DNA of 64,000 nucleotides from Rhabditophanes sp. KR3021. Its lineage: Eukaryota; Nematoda; Chromadorea; Rhabditida; Alloionematidae. The notes under the pieces are model-generated. The model had not been told where the DNA came from and did not search any database. It saw only the letters and a list, made by a program, of their open reading frames with translations. Below, in pieces: positions 36,439 to 48,612 of this stretch. A program made the position numbers and the translations under genes. The stretch is taken from positions 5,456,001 to 5,520,000 of the forward strand of contig CAUJLY010000001.1 of assembly GCA_963281155.1 (NCBI GenBank), in the 5' to 3' direction. Numbering within the stretch: the first letter of the stretch is position 1; every line of letters begins with the position of its first letter.

Positions 36439-38637
36439 TTATTTTCTTCGGAACATTTTCTTCTCTTTTTCTAATCCAAGATAAATCTTTAAAGTTTGTC
36501 TGAATTTGCTTGAAAATATTATATAAATAAATATAGAGGTAGCTGAGTTTAAACTAATCAAGATATTGGAAATTTCTACGCTTTTTTCAAAGGTAATTTG
36601 GTTCAAACTGGCTGCTCCATCTGCTGACATGTCAACTAGTATTTCCACGATGTTATTGCAGAAGGCCAGAATATTGCATCCAAAGAAAGTTGCAACAATT
36701 GCAAGTAGCATCAATGTGACGGATCTATCACGCACCGAATTGGTGAACTGAGTTTTGAGGAAGGATCTGGGTAGACGAAAACCATTAGAGTTGTTGGCAA
36801 ATTGGGTAAATAATTCGCTATATTTGGAACCTTTTAGTAAATTGAATTGCGTGGTGAATTTGGTTGGACTGGAAAAGCATGGGAAAGAAAGAATGTTAGG
36901 CATGTTATTAAGGAGCATTAAGAGGATAAACACAGTATATAAGGGTATAGACAAAAGCAAGCAAAACAAACCACACAATTAAAACATTTATTGTAAAACA
37001 AACTTACTCTCCAGTAGCTGTGTCTCCTTTACGACTATGTTTAGAACGAAGATTGGTGCTTTGCTTCAAGGCCATAATTATTTTGCAATTGACAAAAATG
37101 AGTGTAGCGAATGGAATTAAAAACATGGTTAGGGTATATGTTATAATTTTATAAATAAGCTTGTAGTAGTAATTTTCCATAATAGATGCCAGTTGAATAG
37201 TTTTTCCCATTATTACATTTTTTGTTATTGGAAGAACACAATCTGTAACATACAATTCACCCCACCTAAATATATTAACTACAATTGAAAATGTGATAGC
37301 ACTGAATATTGCGATTCTCACGGGTGTTGCGTTTACATATTGCTTTGCTCGGAATGGAAACACTATGCCCCAGAATCGGTGAACACTTGTAAAAACAATC
37401 ATATACACTGATAAAGTTTGTGCACTAAGGGCGAACGGGTATGACCACCTAAAATTAGAAATTTTAAATATCCATGTGAATAAATACTAGACTTATGACA
37501 AATGACAATAGGTTTTCTTCAAAACCGCATACTATGATGTTTTCAGGTCAAATATTGTTTTAATCATACTATGTAAACATTTCTGGACCCGTCCAATTAC
37601 AAGAACAAATTTATGTTTATTAATAAATATATTTATGAAGCCAAAAATCCTAATTCCATATTTATTTGGATCTATATCCATATTATGATAAAGTTGTTTA
37701 ATTTTATCAAAATAAGTGTAAAAATAAGGTGCATAGGGAGTCTGTTTTTTAGAAGGAAGTAAGGGATGTCCTTAATAATAATATTACAAGAACAGTTTGA
37801 AAGGTTATTTTCATAATGTAATAACAACGGATTGTTAGAATTATACAATGTCACTTATTGAAAATTAACTGGCTAGTTCAAGCGGGTTAGCAAGTTTCGA
37901 TACAAAATCGCTTGTATAAACGACTTGGCAGGTTTAAGCGATTTTGTTTTTCAATGATAGGCTACAATTATTATGATTTTCAATGAGTAATTTGATATTT
38001 TAGAAAGTTTATTGCATACAAATCGAACATTTTACGAAAATTTGCCTTCAACATTCAATATTTTGTGAAATTGCTTAAGCTGGTAATTCGTTTTAGCGAG
38101 CAAGATTGTATAATTAGAATAACAATATAAATCCTTCTTTTAACAACTAGAAGATCTTTGTTTTTACATTTAGAGTTGTACTTTGGACGAAAATAGAATT
38201 TAATAAATAATTTAAACTTACCGTATAATTATAGGATAAATGGTATTTAAAGTATTGTTATCCAAAATCACAGCGAAGACCGGGAAGATGAGAAACAAAA
38301 AGTTGCATATTAATAGTAGCAAATCGGCTATACTCAGAACTAACAAGAAGTGATTTACCAATTGTCTTCTCATTTGATAATCCGTAAAGATAATAATATT
38401 TATTATATTGTTGAAGACGCCACCGACACTAATTGGCATATTTATTAGCAAGCGGTAGCTTATTTGCATTTCACTAAACTGATCTTTTTTGCAGCAACTA
38501 ATATTCTGATAAAAATCCGAATCCACACAAATGGTTTCATTTGAAAGAGTTGATTCAAGGGAATTATTCAAAGTAAGAACTGGTAACAATGTAGTATCTA
38601 AATTGAATACCGTTGGCAATGAAGAAAGAGCCGTCAT
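36439..38637 (-). CDS. Rhodopsin-like GPCR, peptide (FMRFamide-type) receptor-like
   Basis: Exons 38637-38222, 37448-37008 and 36868-36439 join in frame to 428 residues. The N-terminus has NxS/T sites (NNSLES, NETICV, NISC). TM1 lies at ISVGGVFNNIINIIIF, TM2 at LLVLSIADLLLLICNFLF, and TM3 ends VHRF instead of DRY. TM4-5 are in the second exon and TM6 is LMLLAIVATFFGCNILAF. TM7 is NSATSIFIYIIFSSKFR, matching the N-S-x-x-x-F-I-Y pattern of FMRFamide-receptor-like proteins. A plasma-membrane neuropeptide receptor is the best reading; the ligand is unknown. The tail may continue in another frame (36122-36438). Introns are 0.77 kb and 139 bp, without a recognised element. Confidence 0.8.
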
Positions 38638-41600
38638 TTTAGAAATATGCTTAGAAGTAGATTAAATAATTTAACGTGCCCAATAATGAAATGAATAATG
38701 TCCTATAAAGAAACAAAAATAAACACTTTAAAGAATCTGTATTAAAAACATGTATTCAAAATATATCCTGCATTTATTCAAAATTTATCCACAATTTTAT
38801 CTAACATTTTATTTCATTTGATATGACATTAGTCGACAAAAAGTTATTTTCGCTAAATGACAAAAACATTGCCTCGGAAGGTATGATTTAGATGTGCATA
38901 TATAAAAGCTGGCTTATCAATTTGAGTAGTAAAAAATATAAGTGCATTATTCATGAGCATAATTAAATGCTCTATTTGTAAAGTATATAAGGAAATCAGT
39001 AGGTTGACTTCGTGCGTCACAGCATTATCACATTAGGCAAAGAGATGTTGAGAAAGGTATGAAAATGATATACAAAAAATAAAAAAGGTTTCAGAATCCT
39101 TTTTTACAACTTGATTCTAAGAAAAATACTTTTATTGAACAACATAAAAATGGTGGTGGTATGGTTTGGTAAAATAAGAATTAATAATGAAATGTATTTG
39201 AATTATTATGTGACGGCATATAAGTCTTTTGGAATATATCAAATTGACATGAAATGCGGCATATTACATTTTGCATTTCTCAGAATAATTATTTATCTAC
39301 GATTCATTAAGATTTTAGCGGTTAAGCATGTATTATAACAGTAATATCCTTTATCTTGGCAATAATTAAATTATTTGTCCGAATTCAGATGGATGAATTG
39401 CTTTAAAGATAAAAAATGATGATTAGTGGTGGTTTAAGAGAGAATTTATTAAAATGGATGAAATAGTTGACTTTTAATGAAGTAGAAGTTATGATTTCAT
39501 TGCCAAAGAAAAATAAGCTTTGTTATAAAGCTTAAAAAACTAATTGTAAAGTTTTAAACATTTGTTTAATAGATAAAATTGTGCCAAAGGATAATAAGCG
39601 AGTGAGGCTATTTGAAAGAATGAGAAAAAAATTCCATACGATTTAAGATAAATATTTAAAGTATTTTAAAATATTTGTTTCAAGATTTGAAATGCAATTA
39701 TTATACAAGTCACAAAACACTATGAAGAAATATAATTTTCTAAAATTAGTTTACTCATTATCCAAAAGTATTAAAGTTCTAAGTAAATATAAGCATAATG
39801 TCTGTGTATTGAATCGTATATTTCCGGAATAAAAAATAAATGGATGATAGGATAAGGGTTTCATATGATCATTTCCTTAAAAAGATTAAATTTTAATTTC
39901 CTAAAGTTTACAATTTGTGTAGAAGCCTTTATAAAGAATTAAGGATGGATATAAAAATGGAAGTAAACAAAATGTTTTTTTGTACTTTAAGATAGTTCAA
40001 TGTAATTTGTAGAAAAGGAAATAATATGAAAATCATCGTGAGTTAACTATTTATAATTGATAGTTCCAAATCAAAACAAATAGTTTTGAAAATAATGCTA
40101 TTAGCAATGTAATAAAACAAATAATTGATATTTCTGGTAAAACCACACATTTTCTTAAATTAAATTCTTTATCCAAAAGAAATCTTCTATAAACTCACAC
40201 TTATCTATCCCATTGAATTTTGTGTTCAAAGTTCGTCAATGTCACTTTAGTTAAGTATTTCCAAAACGGCAAAAAATTAAAATACTTGACAAATTATTAT
40301 AGACTTTTGATAAATTAGATATAAAAGTAAACTAATATACTGAATATTGTAATGTTGGTAATAATAAATAAACTTGACGTATAAATCAAAGGTGAGAAAA
40401 GATAAATGTGATTAGCAAGTATTTAATATGGGTGTAACTTTGACGGATTAATGGGACGATAAAATGTGTGATTTGGATATTAAAAATATTGTGATGGATG
40501 GATGTGGTACATTTTCCTTAAACGATGCCAATGTACACTATAAATATATTGTGCAATGAGAAAGACTTTTCTGTCAATTATATTTCCAACTTTAGGAGTA
40601 CCAAAATCAAATAAAAAAGTATAAAATATATGAAGACGATGTGTTGACTGCCTAATTTCAACTATCTAATTTGTAGACTGTTATTTAGAAAGAATTTTGA
40701 CTCAAAGATATGTTTTATTTTGAAGTGATGGGACACCATTTATAAAACATTTTAAACGAAATCGCAAACTTATACTTCGTATCAATTAAAACTTCACCCG
40801 AACAACATGATAAGAAGATGCCTAAATTTAATTTAAATAATTTATGTTAAAAACTTCCCATTCTTACACGACGTCACTTTCTTTGAGAGCATATTATGAC
40901 AGACTTTATTCAGAACCAAACTATTTACTTAAAATTAGCTTGAATATTGTATAGAAAGATGTACCAAATCATTTAAAATTGCATACAAAAACAAAATCGT
41001 TTTAATAATGAAAAGATGTTCAAAGCCATTCAATTATTGTATACAAACAGTTCAAATTTGTTCATTTAACAATAAGAATATTGTAAACTTTGGAATAATT
41101 TGATATTAAAGTGAATCCATAAAAATGTGTAATCGCTGATAAGTCAAATATAAGATATTTTAATCAACTACTTACAACGACATAACAAAAAATATTTCTT
41201 CTGCCAAATTAAGCATATATTATGCTAAACTTAAAAAATCATAAATGAAAGAAGCTCAACTATAATCGCTTCCTAAGGATAGTATTTTTTGTTTAATTTA
41301 ATTCAGTTCAAATTTATTAATAAATTTTTCTTATTTAATCTCAACAAACAGTAAAGTTAATTCAATCATATTTTCCAAATTGAAACTAATGTTTCAAGAA
41401 GATTAACAGACCCCTCCGTTAACTTTATTTTCTACTGTTCTTCTCATCTACTAACTAATTGCCTCTTAAAGCAAAGCAAATTATTTGGTATAAATAAAAA
41501 TGTTTTTAAATAAATTTAGGATGGGGATAAATATTCAAACAAATTATGAATATTGTTGCTTTTAAAAATAGCACATAATTTTCCGATTTTTCAAATCACA

Positions 41601-43682
41601 AAACAATCTAATAATGTAGTATTTCTGAATAATATATCTTATATCAGTCTTATTTGCCATGTTGTCAACACACCGTACAATAAAATATGTGCATTTTAAA
41701 AGACCAAAGCTGATAAATAAATATCTGGCAAGGAATAATAATAGAAACTTTTTAAGGCGCCTAGTGTCAAATAAGTAGTCAAATAATTATTTGTCTAAAT
41801 CACATAAATTTGAGATAATGAAAATTATGAAATGACAAGGTAGATCTATTGAATAACACCAAAGTTGCACATTACCCAAAGGATTATAACAGTTCCTTAG
41901 ACAATAAGCTGTTTTAACATTAGACTTGTGCATGCAATTGTAATTACGCAGGGATGATCATTATCAAAAACAAATGATACCAAAACATTACAATCATCGA
42001 TCATATCTTGAAAGCTATTGCCGGTCAATTGTTTTTAAATTACCAAATGTGAAAGAAGTTGCATTTAGAGTACATGTATTTTCAGGGGTTGAATATTTAT
42101 TTGATGTAAAATTAGCACATTTAACGATACTTAAATTGTAACATCTCAACAAGCACTGTTTCAAAAGATATCTGCCTAATGAATATGGCTGATAATAAAG
42201 AATGTAAACCTTCTGATGTTAAATATTATAAGGAAGTGTAAGTGAGAGCTTAATACGTGACTAATGTGTTTTGTTATAGGTTTTAATGAAAATATAGTTG
42301 GATAATCTTTTAAAACATTGTCATTTTGACATTGCTTTTAGAATAAATAATATAACAGATATGCTAAATAGGTACTCTGCTTATAGATATTATTTTTCAG
42401 AATTAACATTTGTAGCTATACTGAAATGTAGATCATAAAGTAAATGTGATAATTCATTCGTGTAATATTATTCACTGTTTTAAGTCTATTCGTAGACTTT
42501 CATTATGCAAATAAGCCACAATATCAGAATGATTCATGGATATCAATAAATGAGTAATATAATCATCTATTAAACGGTTCAGTAATATAATTATTTATTA
42601 AACGGTTCAATAACATAATTATTTCTTAAACGGTTCAGTAATATAATTATTTATTAAGCGGTTCAATAACATAATTATTTATTAAATAGTTCAATATATG
42701 TATTTTGTACAATCATTTTGCAAACTCATTTATACAAATTTAGGAGAATTTATTCAAAGTGAGATAATATATATTTTTCTCAAACCTTACAAAATGAAGT
42801 CCCTGAAATTAAATGTAAAATTTAAAAAAACAAAATTGTATTTTTCTTTGGAGATGGCTTAGGTGTGCAAATAGAACTGACGTGCTTACCACGCCATATT
42901 ATGACTTCCACTTTATAAAGGAGTATACGATTTCTTACAAATATGACGACGTTATTACGGAAGATAATTTTTGATATTAAAATATGTTTTACAATCTTGT
43001 TCCTGGTTATGATCTGTTGTTGTAATATTAAATTTAACAAACTTGAAATACATACTTCAATTCAGACAATTGTAAAATGCATTATTATGATAAGTTTGTT
43101 TCTTACTACAATGGAAACTTTGTTAATAAATATTTTTTAATAAGAAAATGTCACATTTTAAAAGACCCAATTAAAAATATGGATATTTTGATGCATTGTT
43201 ATTTAAATAAATATGTTTCTCTCTTTAAAATTTCATCTACAAGTTTGTTTAATTTGATTGAGTTTGAAATCTTGAAAATACAATATCACCTTCCATCAAT
43301 TCATAAACATTTATTGTATTAGTATTGTTTGGTACAAACCACTGAAGGTAAATAATTTTGAAAAGCATTTAATTAATTTTTTCTGCTTATTTTGAAAACA
43401 TTAATAATGTAAATACAAATATGTTTTTTTATTTACTTAAGCCACGATCATTTTTGTTCCCCATCATTGTTATCTTTTGAATGAGTCTCTTGTGGCTATT
43501 CTTTGAGCGAAAATGATTGGAACATAGCAACCCTTTTAATATTGACAAATGTAATCTTAAAACCTAGATTTGGCGTATTACCTTTTATCAAACCCAAATT
43601 ACACGATAAAACTTTAGGATAATATTCACTTTATTGTTCTTTAAAAAAATTAAACGTATTAATCGATTGTATTTTCAGACAG
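38638..43682. other. 5-kb AT-rich region without a recognisable gene
   Basis: This lies between the divergent GPCR and Rieske genes. Open frames at 39111-39338 and 42822-43322 are low-complexity and match nothing. The only structure seen is the tandem array at 42548-42704. Upstream GPCR exons, long regulatory sequence or decayed inserts could be here unseen. Confidence 0.5.
42548..42704. repeat. 28-bp tandem array with alternating unit types
   Basis: Units such as CGGTTCAGTAATATAATTAT plus TTATTAAA alternate with CGGTTCAATAACATAATTAT plus TTATTAAA (or TTCTTAAA). About five units are visible, so a 56-bp higher-order period is present. Confidence 0.85.
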
Positions 43683-45612
43683 ATGGCTACTCTTCTACGT
43701 ACAGCTACATCAACTACTTCTAAATTGGTATGTTTTAAAAGCCAAAAAGATAGTTAATATACGTTCACTATAGATTGCTGGGATTCCAGCTCAAGGAACA
43801 ACTCTTGTAGGAGTTTCTGGAAGAGGTACAGTCCAAAGCGATTCTACACAAAACTTGACCACCGTTGACAGTCTCCAAACCAGAACCAACCTCATTTCTC
43901 AAAATGGACCATTCTTAGGAAGTGCATCAAGAAAAGGAGTCAACGTTAGCTCCCGTCGTTTTGCTCATACTGACGTCAATTTCCCAAATTTTGATGGATA
44001 TCGTCGCGAATCTACCTTAGACCCAACTAAGCCAGCTCGTGAAACAGAAGACCAACGTCGTTCCCTTCCACATGCCGTCGTTTACGGAATTGGGGTAGCA
44101 CATTTAAATTGTCTTCAGTTAATAATATTTCTTTTTAGGGTAAGCAAAGGAGCAGTCACAAATTTATTAAAAAAAGGATAAAATTAGACAGAACATTAAA
44201 TTAGGTGATGTATTTTTGAGACAAGTGGATTTTGTCGAGAATGATTCGAGAGATTCTCTTGGCGGTAGGGGATATTTTAATGGGGGCAGTCCGTCGTTCT
44301 AGAAATGAGATAACAAATCGAATCTTCCAAGTAGAAAACAAGATAGATTTAAAATTGGAAGATTAGCCATAGCTTTGAGGTCATTTTTGAAGTGGCTCCA
44401 TAAGACTCTAGCGTCTTCTAAATGTCGACTCTTCTCTAACTGTTCTCTCAACAACAAGATTGAATTCTTAAACGCAAACTTTTTTCATAATTCCTATATT
44501 TTTCTTTCCAACAGTAGCTGTACTGGCATAAGGTATTTCCGCCGAATCAGTCATTTGAATAAAATCTTTTTGTTCTTCGCGGCTCATCTCCTTATCCAGA
44601 CAGAAAATAGACTCATTCTTTTCACTCTCTGATTGATCCAAAATAATTATTACAATAACATATACTTTTATTCTTACCATCCTATCATTTCCCCATCATC
44701 AATTTGGCCCAAACTGAAATAATTACGGCAACAATTAGTTTAAACTTACTTTCTTTAACAAAGTTCGTACTTTTGCCAAAAGTAATACTATTCTTGTCGA
44801 TACATGCGATCTTCTTCTCCACATTGATGGTCGCACTCTTTCCAAACGGGCGTAAAATGTCATGATCACCTCTTTTCAAAGACCGTTTGGCATTCTCCTT
44901 ATCGTCCATAATAGATTTAATAAACACTCTATAAGAGGCGATCTTAGAGCCCTAAAATAAACAGAATGAATTAGCAAACGTGCATTTGATCTCAAATATC
45001 GGCATGACACGTAATTAGATTTCAGCTAACAACCGAATTTCAGAGTACCAAGTCTTACACCACTGCTGGTGGAGTTTTTCATTAAACCAAAAACTTAAAA
45101 AACACTCTTTATTTACATTAATATCTTAATCAAAAACGTATTTAGGTGTCATTGGAGTTATGGCCGGAAAAGAAATCGTACAAAAACTTGTTACTTACAA
45201 AGCTATGGCTGCTGATCAAAAAGCTCTTGCCTCAATTGAAATCGACTTGAGCACTATTCCTCTCGGACAAACCAAAACTTTCGAGTGGAGAGGAAAACCA
45301 GTTTTCGTCAAGCATCGTACTGAAAAGGAAATTGCTGTTGAAAAGAGTGTTACTGTTGCTGATCTTCGTCATCCAGAACATGACAACGAAAGAGTCCAAA
45401 AAGACGAATGGCTTGTCGTTATCGGAGTATGTACTCATTTAGGATGTATCCCAATTGCCAATGCTGGAGATTTCTCCGGTATGCTTTGTCCATGCCATTT
45501 CAGCCATTATGATGGATCAGGAAGAATCAGAAAGGGACCAGCTCCTCTGAATCTCCATGTACCACCATATTCATTCAAAGGTGATAGCATGATCGTTGTT
45601 GGGAGCGAATAG
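43683..45612 (+). CDS. Rieske iron-sulfur subunit of complex III, 277 aa
   Basis: This is the mitochondrial inner-membrane subunit (UQCRFS1/ISP-1 type) that passes electrons from ubiquinol to cytochrome c1. Exons 43683-43727, 43774-44094, a one-base exon (G at 44139) and 45146-45612 give a continuous 277-residue frame. The N-terminus [15 protein letters not shown] is a presequence. The membrane anchor is short ([13 protein letters not shown]). The head domain has [39 protein letters not shown] and [10 protein letters not shown]. The second ligand motif reads CPCHFS where CPCHGS is usual: a Gly-to-Phe change beside a cluster-ligand His. Direct splicing of 44094 to 45146 would break the frame by one base. 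Confidence 0.92.
44095..44138 (+). other. 44-nt mini-intron ending at a ratchet junction (Rieske gene)
   Basis: GTAGCA begins the mini-intron and CTTTTTAG ends it at 44138. A lone G (44139) follows, then a new donor GTAAGC at 44140. Confidence 0.65.
44139..44139 (+). other. Inferred 1-nt exon in the Rieske gene
   Basis: Upstream exon 2 ends in phase 0 (GGA ATT GGG) and exon 3 begins GT GTC ATT, needing one base before it. The single G between TTTTTAG and GTAAGC supplies GGT (Gly). Splicing in two steps would regenerate a GGGG|GTAAGC donor. Confidence 0.65.
44140..45145 (-). mobile_element. Antisense element with its own introns (probable group B), Rieske intron
   Basis: The minus strand reads [20 protein letters not shown] and on to [13 protein letters not shown] (44927-44752). 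A small GT-AG intron follows (GTAAGTTTAAAC...TTTCAG), then [12 protein letters not shown], a second small intron, and [20 protein letters not shown] to [14 protein letters not shown] (44640-44468). A later stretch near 44290-44215 has [17 protein letters not shown], like VKRISHIALSNMHD at the end of group B. No catalytic strands are readable. The nested introns suggest this copy had, or has, a spliced mRNA of its own. An AATAAA on the minus strand lies near 44165. Confidence 0.55.
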
Positions 45613-45785
45613 ACATATAAATACAATTTTATTGTAAAATTATTCTTTTTAAGCATAGGAATAAACTAATCAAGTTTTTGTCCAAATATATTTTAAAGTC
45701 TTTAATGTGTATGAATAGAAAAGGGTTATTTTTATAAAGTCGTATTGTGGAATTAATAATTGATACACCACAAACAATTTTATAA

Positions 45786-46060
45786 CATACCTTTTATTGA
45801 CACAAAGCATAGCATTTATCGAGAAAGAAAATATCCTTTATTGAGACAAAAAACAATTTTATTTGCTGTAAATATACACTTTTATTGAGACAAAAAGTAT
45901 GTTCTTAATGTATGTGAAGCTTTTAGTGGTGGCAGAAAGCATACAATCGCCCTAACTTTTATGTTAAAAACAGTTTTAACAAACATCCTTTTCTTGTCAT
46001 AAAAATACATTTTTAACAAATATCCCTTTATTGTTACAAAAAATACTTTTTATGATACAA
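45786..46060. repeat. Degenerate repeats of a TTTATTGAGACAAAA word
   Basis: Five spaced, diverged copies (CCTTTTATTGACACAAAG, CCTTTATTGAGACAAAA, CTTTTATTGAGACAAAA, CTTTTCTTGTCATAAAA, CCTTTATTGTTACAAAA) lie at roughly 40-75-bp spacing between the convergent Rieske and RMD genes. Confidence 0.5.
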
Positions 46061-46094
46061 AATAATGAAAAGATGGAGTAATATGAGATTTTGT

Positions 46095-48046
46095 TTACTT
46101 CTTGGAAACTTTATTTTTTTTGGTAGACCCTTCAATATACTCGACCAGTTTCTCAGTGATCTCATCCATAATCTCGTAATCATAGGCATCGAAGACTTCG
46201 TGGCCTTGGGCTTCTTTGAAATACTTTATGGCGTCTTCTTTTCTGTTGAGATTCCACAGGCATCTACCAATGTAGAAAGTGTTTTCAAACCAGCTTTCAT
46301 CTTGATCGTAAATTCTCTGGAAGTCGATCAAAGCTTCTTCATAACTGCCTTCAATGGGTTGTTAATGATTATAAATATGAATATATAATGGGTCTTGTGC
46401 TTTAAGGTAAGGTAGCCAAAGAAATATCGAAATGAATTTTTATCTACTGCCTACCCTATTTTAAAGAGATATTGCAAAAATGTCTTTTTTAGTAAATTAA
46501 CTTGTTCATTTATAAATTATATCGCTATCAAACACAAATCAGGCAGGAGTTTGCCTTTGGAAAGAAGCAATGCATAGCAGTCATTGAGCAAGTTAGCCAA
46601 CCTCTTGCAAGGGTATCAACGAATGAAATGGAAATAAAGGGAGATGAAGCACAACTTGCTTTGGTATTTGACGATTTCAAAGATTTATTGAAGGAGAACA
46701 AGGAGAATATTACAAAACGTCACAGCAATGATTTGGCAATAGAATGTCACAAATACTTCAGAGATATGATTAAGTTGTTAGGCGTTGATCTACTTAACTA
46801 TAGCACGACATTCCTAGACAAATATATTGTTGCAAGTTTCCTAGTAAATAGGTCCCTGGAAAAGAATCTAAGTCGGAGGCCGATGATACTATCAAACATT
46901 TGGGTATGATTGTGCGCTACAAACCGATGATGATTTTAGACACTTAGTTAATGGGCAACTAACAGAATGGATCAATCTTTTGTATCTCAAAGATAATGCC
47001 AAGCGAATCATTGGGGAAGATGATTACTTCTCAAAAAAAGCAGCTTATGTTATTCTCAAAAGAATATTAATGAGTCCATTAGTTTCGAACAAAGCTGACT
47101 TGCAAGTGAATTGGGACACTATGAAGGATTTACTGAAAGAAAACAACTCTTTAAGGGTAATCAAACCAATAAACATGCTAAAACAAACAATCATTAAGAG
47201 AGACGAAGATTAGGAATATTTTTCATGGCAATTGGTAGCAATGTATCTTGGCGACTTAACTAGCAATGAAGCCCTATCATGTGAATACGCTGTAATTCCC
47301 GACCTACGAGATACCCTAACTAACGTGGATGCTTCTGGACAACCCAACCAAAACATCCTGAAATTGTCACAAGAATCTCCAAGATTGCTCTCGAGAAAAT
47401 CCCCTTGTCCCAAAAGCATCTCACTTAACTACTATTTGCTCTGATTTTACTATTTTTATCCTCTTTCGAATAAACGTTTTGATTTAAATTTTGATCGTTC
47501 TTTTGTATTACCCTAAAATTAAATACAATTAGATAATCAGGTGAAGACAATAGGACGAACTTCAATGGGAGCTCCAAAGATAAGTCGGGCAGCTTTCTTT
47601 TGAATCCATGGCACTTGAGTTACTTCGTAATTGTAGCGGCCACGCATGTGTAGCAAATTCAAGTCATCTGGCTCCATTGACAATGCTTTGTCCAAAAGTT
47701 GCTTAAATTTGACGCCGCGGAAAGGCTTCTTCGCAAAGTCGACATACTCAACGGACAGACCAGTCAAGGCAGCAGACCATTTGACAGTTTGAAAGTGGTC
47801 AGGTGAGATTGCTATAAAAGAGTCCACATAGTCAGCACCTTCGAGTGTAAGTTTTTTGCGTTTATAGTCAGATGAGGGTAATTGATTGACAATTAAGTCG
47901 ATCATATGAAGCAATCTCCAGTTGAGCTCAGTTTGCTGGTCGATAGTAATGCCGGAAGCACTAATAAGCTCCTTCAAGTAGTCATAATTTTCATCCTCGG
48001 AATGGTCGTGCAGATATTTTTCCAGCTGCTTAACATAAATGTCCAT
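46095..48046 (-). CDS. RMD-family TPR protein (regulator of microtubule dynamics), 250 aa
   Basis: Exons 48046-47549 and 46348-46095 plus a one-base exon at 47512 give a 250-residue frame. RMD proteins are TPR-like, microtubule- or mitochondria-associated adaptors. Seen: NWRLLHMIDLIVNQLP (WRL...), ALTGLSVEYVDFAKKPFRGV, KFKQLLDKALSMEPDDLNLL, HMRGRYNYEVTQVPWIQKKA, then SYEEALIDFQRIYDQDESW and NTFYIGRCLWNLNRKEDAIK, the last TPR. There is no N-terminal membrane segment. It is paralogous to the gene just upstream (48613-53419) in the same orientation, a tandem pair. Both have an antisense element in the same relative position, after the RGR...A-rich segment, so insertion may predate the duplication or the site may be hit twice. 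Confidence 0.85.
46349..47511 (+). mobile_element. Antisense element (group B) in the RMD intron
   Basis: Plus-strand frames 46502-46909, 46980-47213 and 47232-47444 cover most of the intron. The first has VSQPLARVSTNEMEIKGDE and LALVFDDFKDLLKENKE then HKYFRDMIKLLGVDLLNYST, a module also seen in the copies at 48837-49644 and near 57470-57600. The last has MYLGDLTSNEALSCEYAVI then DLRDTLTNVDASGQPNQ. It holds a candidate catalytic Glu and the LTN.D.SG end of LEM-3-like GIY-YIG domains. The central catalytic strands are not clear here. Two frame breaks make it non-functional unless spliced. Confidence 0.68.
47512..47512 (-). other. Inferred 1-nt exon in the RMD gene
   Basis: In host sense, TTTTAG is followed by G and then GTAATAC. 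Exon 1 ends in phase 0 (CCT ATT) and exon 2 starts GC AGT TAT, so one base is needed. 498 + 1 + 254 nt is divisible by three. The mini-intron is 47513-47548 (GTCTTC...TTTTAG). Confidence 0.6.
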
Positions 48047-48612
48047 AATTATTTAGAATAAATAAGACAAGAGACACGACACAGATGGTAAAGCAGATGT
48101 AGAATGAGACTGGTATATATAAAGACTTAGTCTCTGACAATCCAATTTTTTTCAATTCAACCTATTATTCAAATAATTTATATCTTTCTCTAGTCATATA
48201 TAACACATATTGATTGTTGCATATAATTGTTTACAATTAAATTTGATATCTGTCAACAAAATGACATCCAATTAAACATACACACAATATTTAAATTTTG
48301 AGATATACACATCTTTTAAGATATTATACACAAATTTTAGAACCATACACAAAACATTCCAAATGTTAAAACACAAAGTAATAAAACACAAAATATTGAG
48401 ACGTAAAATATTAATGTACAAATTTCAAGAAAAAACACACTCCTTCTTTAAATATATAACTACATTATTTCTAATATTATTTTTTTAAGGCAAGAGTGCA
48501 AAACTTAAATGAGTAAAAGAAGTTTAAAAATTATTTATTTTCACACATGTTGACTAGACATCCAAGTATAATATAAAAATTCAGAATATATTGAGATCAA
48601 TTTCCCCGAATT
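48047..48612. other. Intergenic between the two RMD paralogues
   Basis: AT-rich, with many ACACAAA-type words (48330-48430) but no regular period. No gene is seen. Confidence 0.45.

Noticed and set aside
42548..42704. CRISPR-like array
   Set aside because: Repeats are directly adjacent without unique spacers, and the genome is eukaryotic.
42822..43322. ORFs upstream of the Rieske gene
   Set aside because: Lys/Ile/Asn-rich text on both strands, typical of AT-rich non-coding DNA; a hydrophobic stretch alone is not enough.
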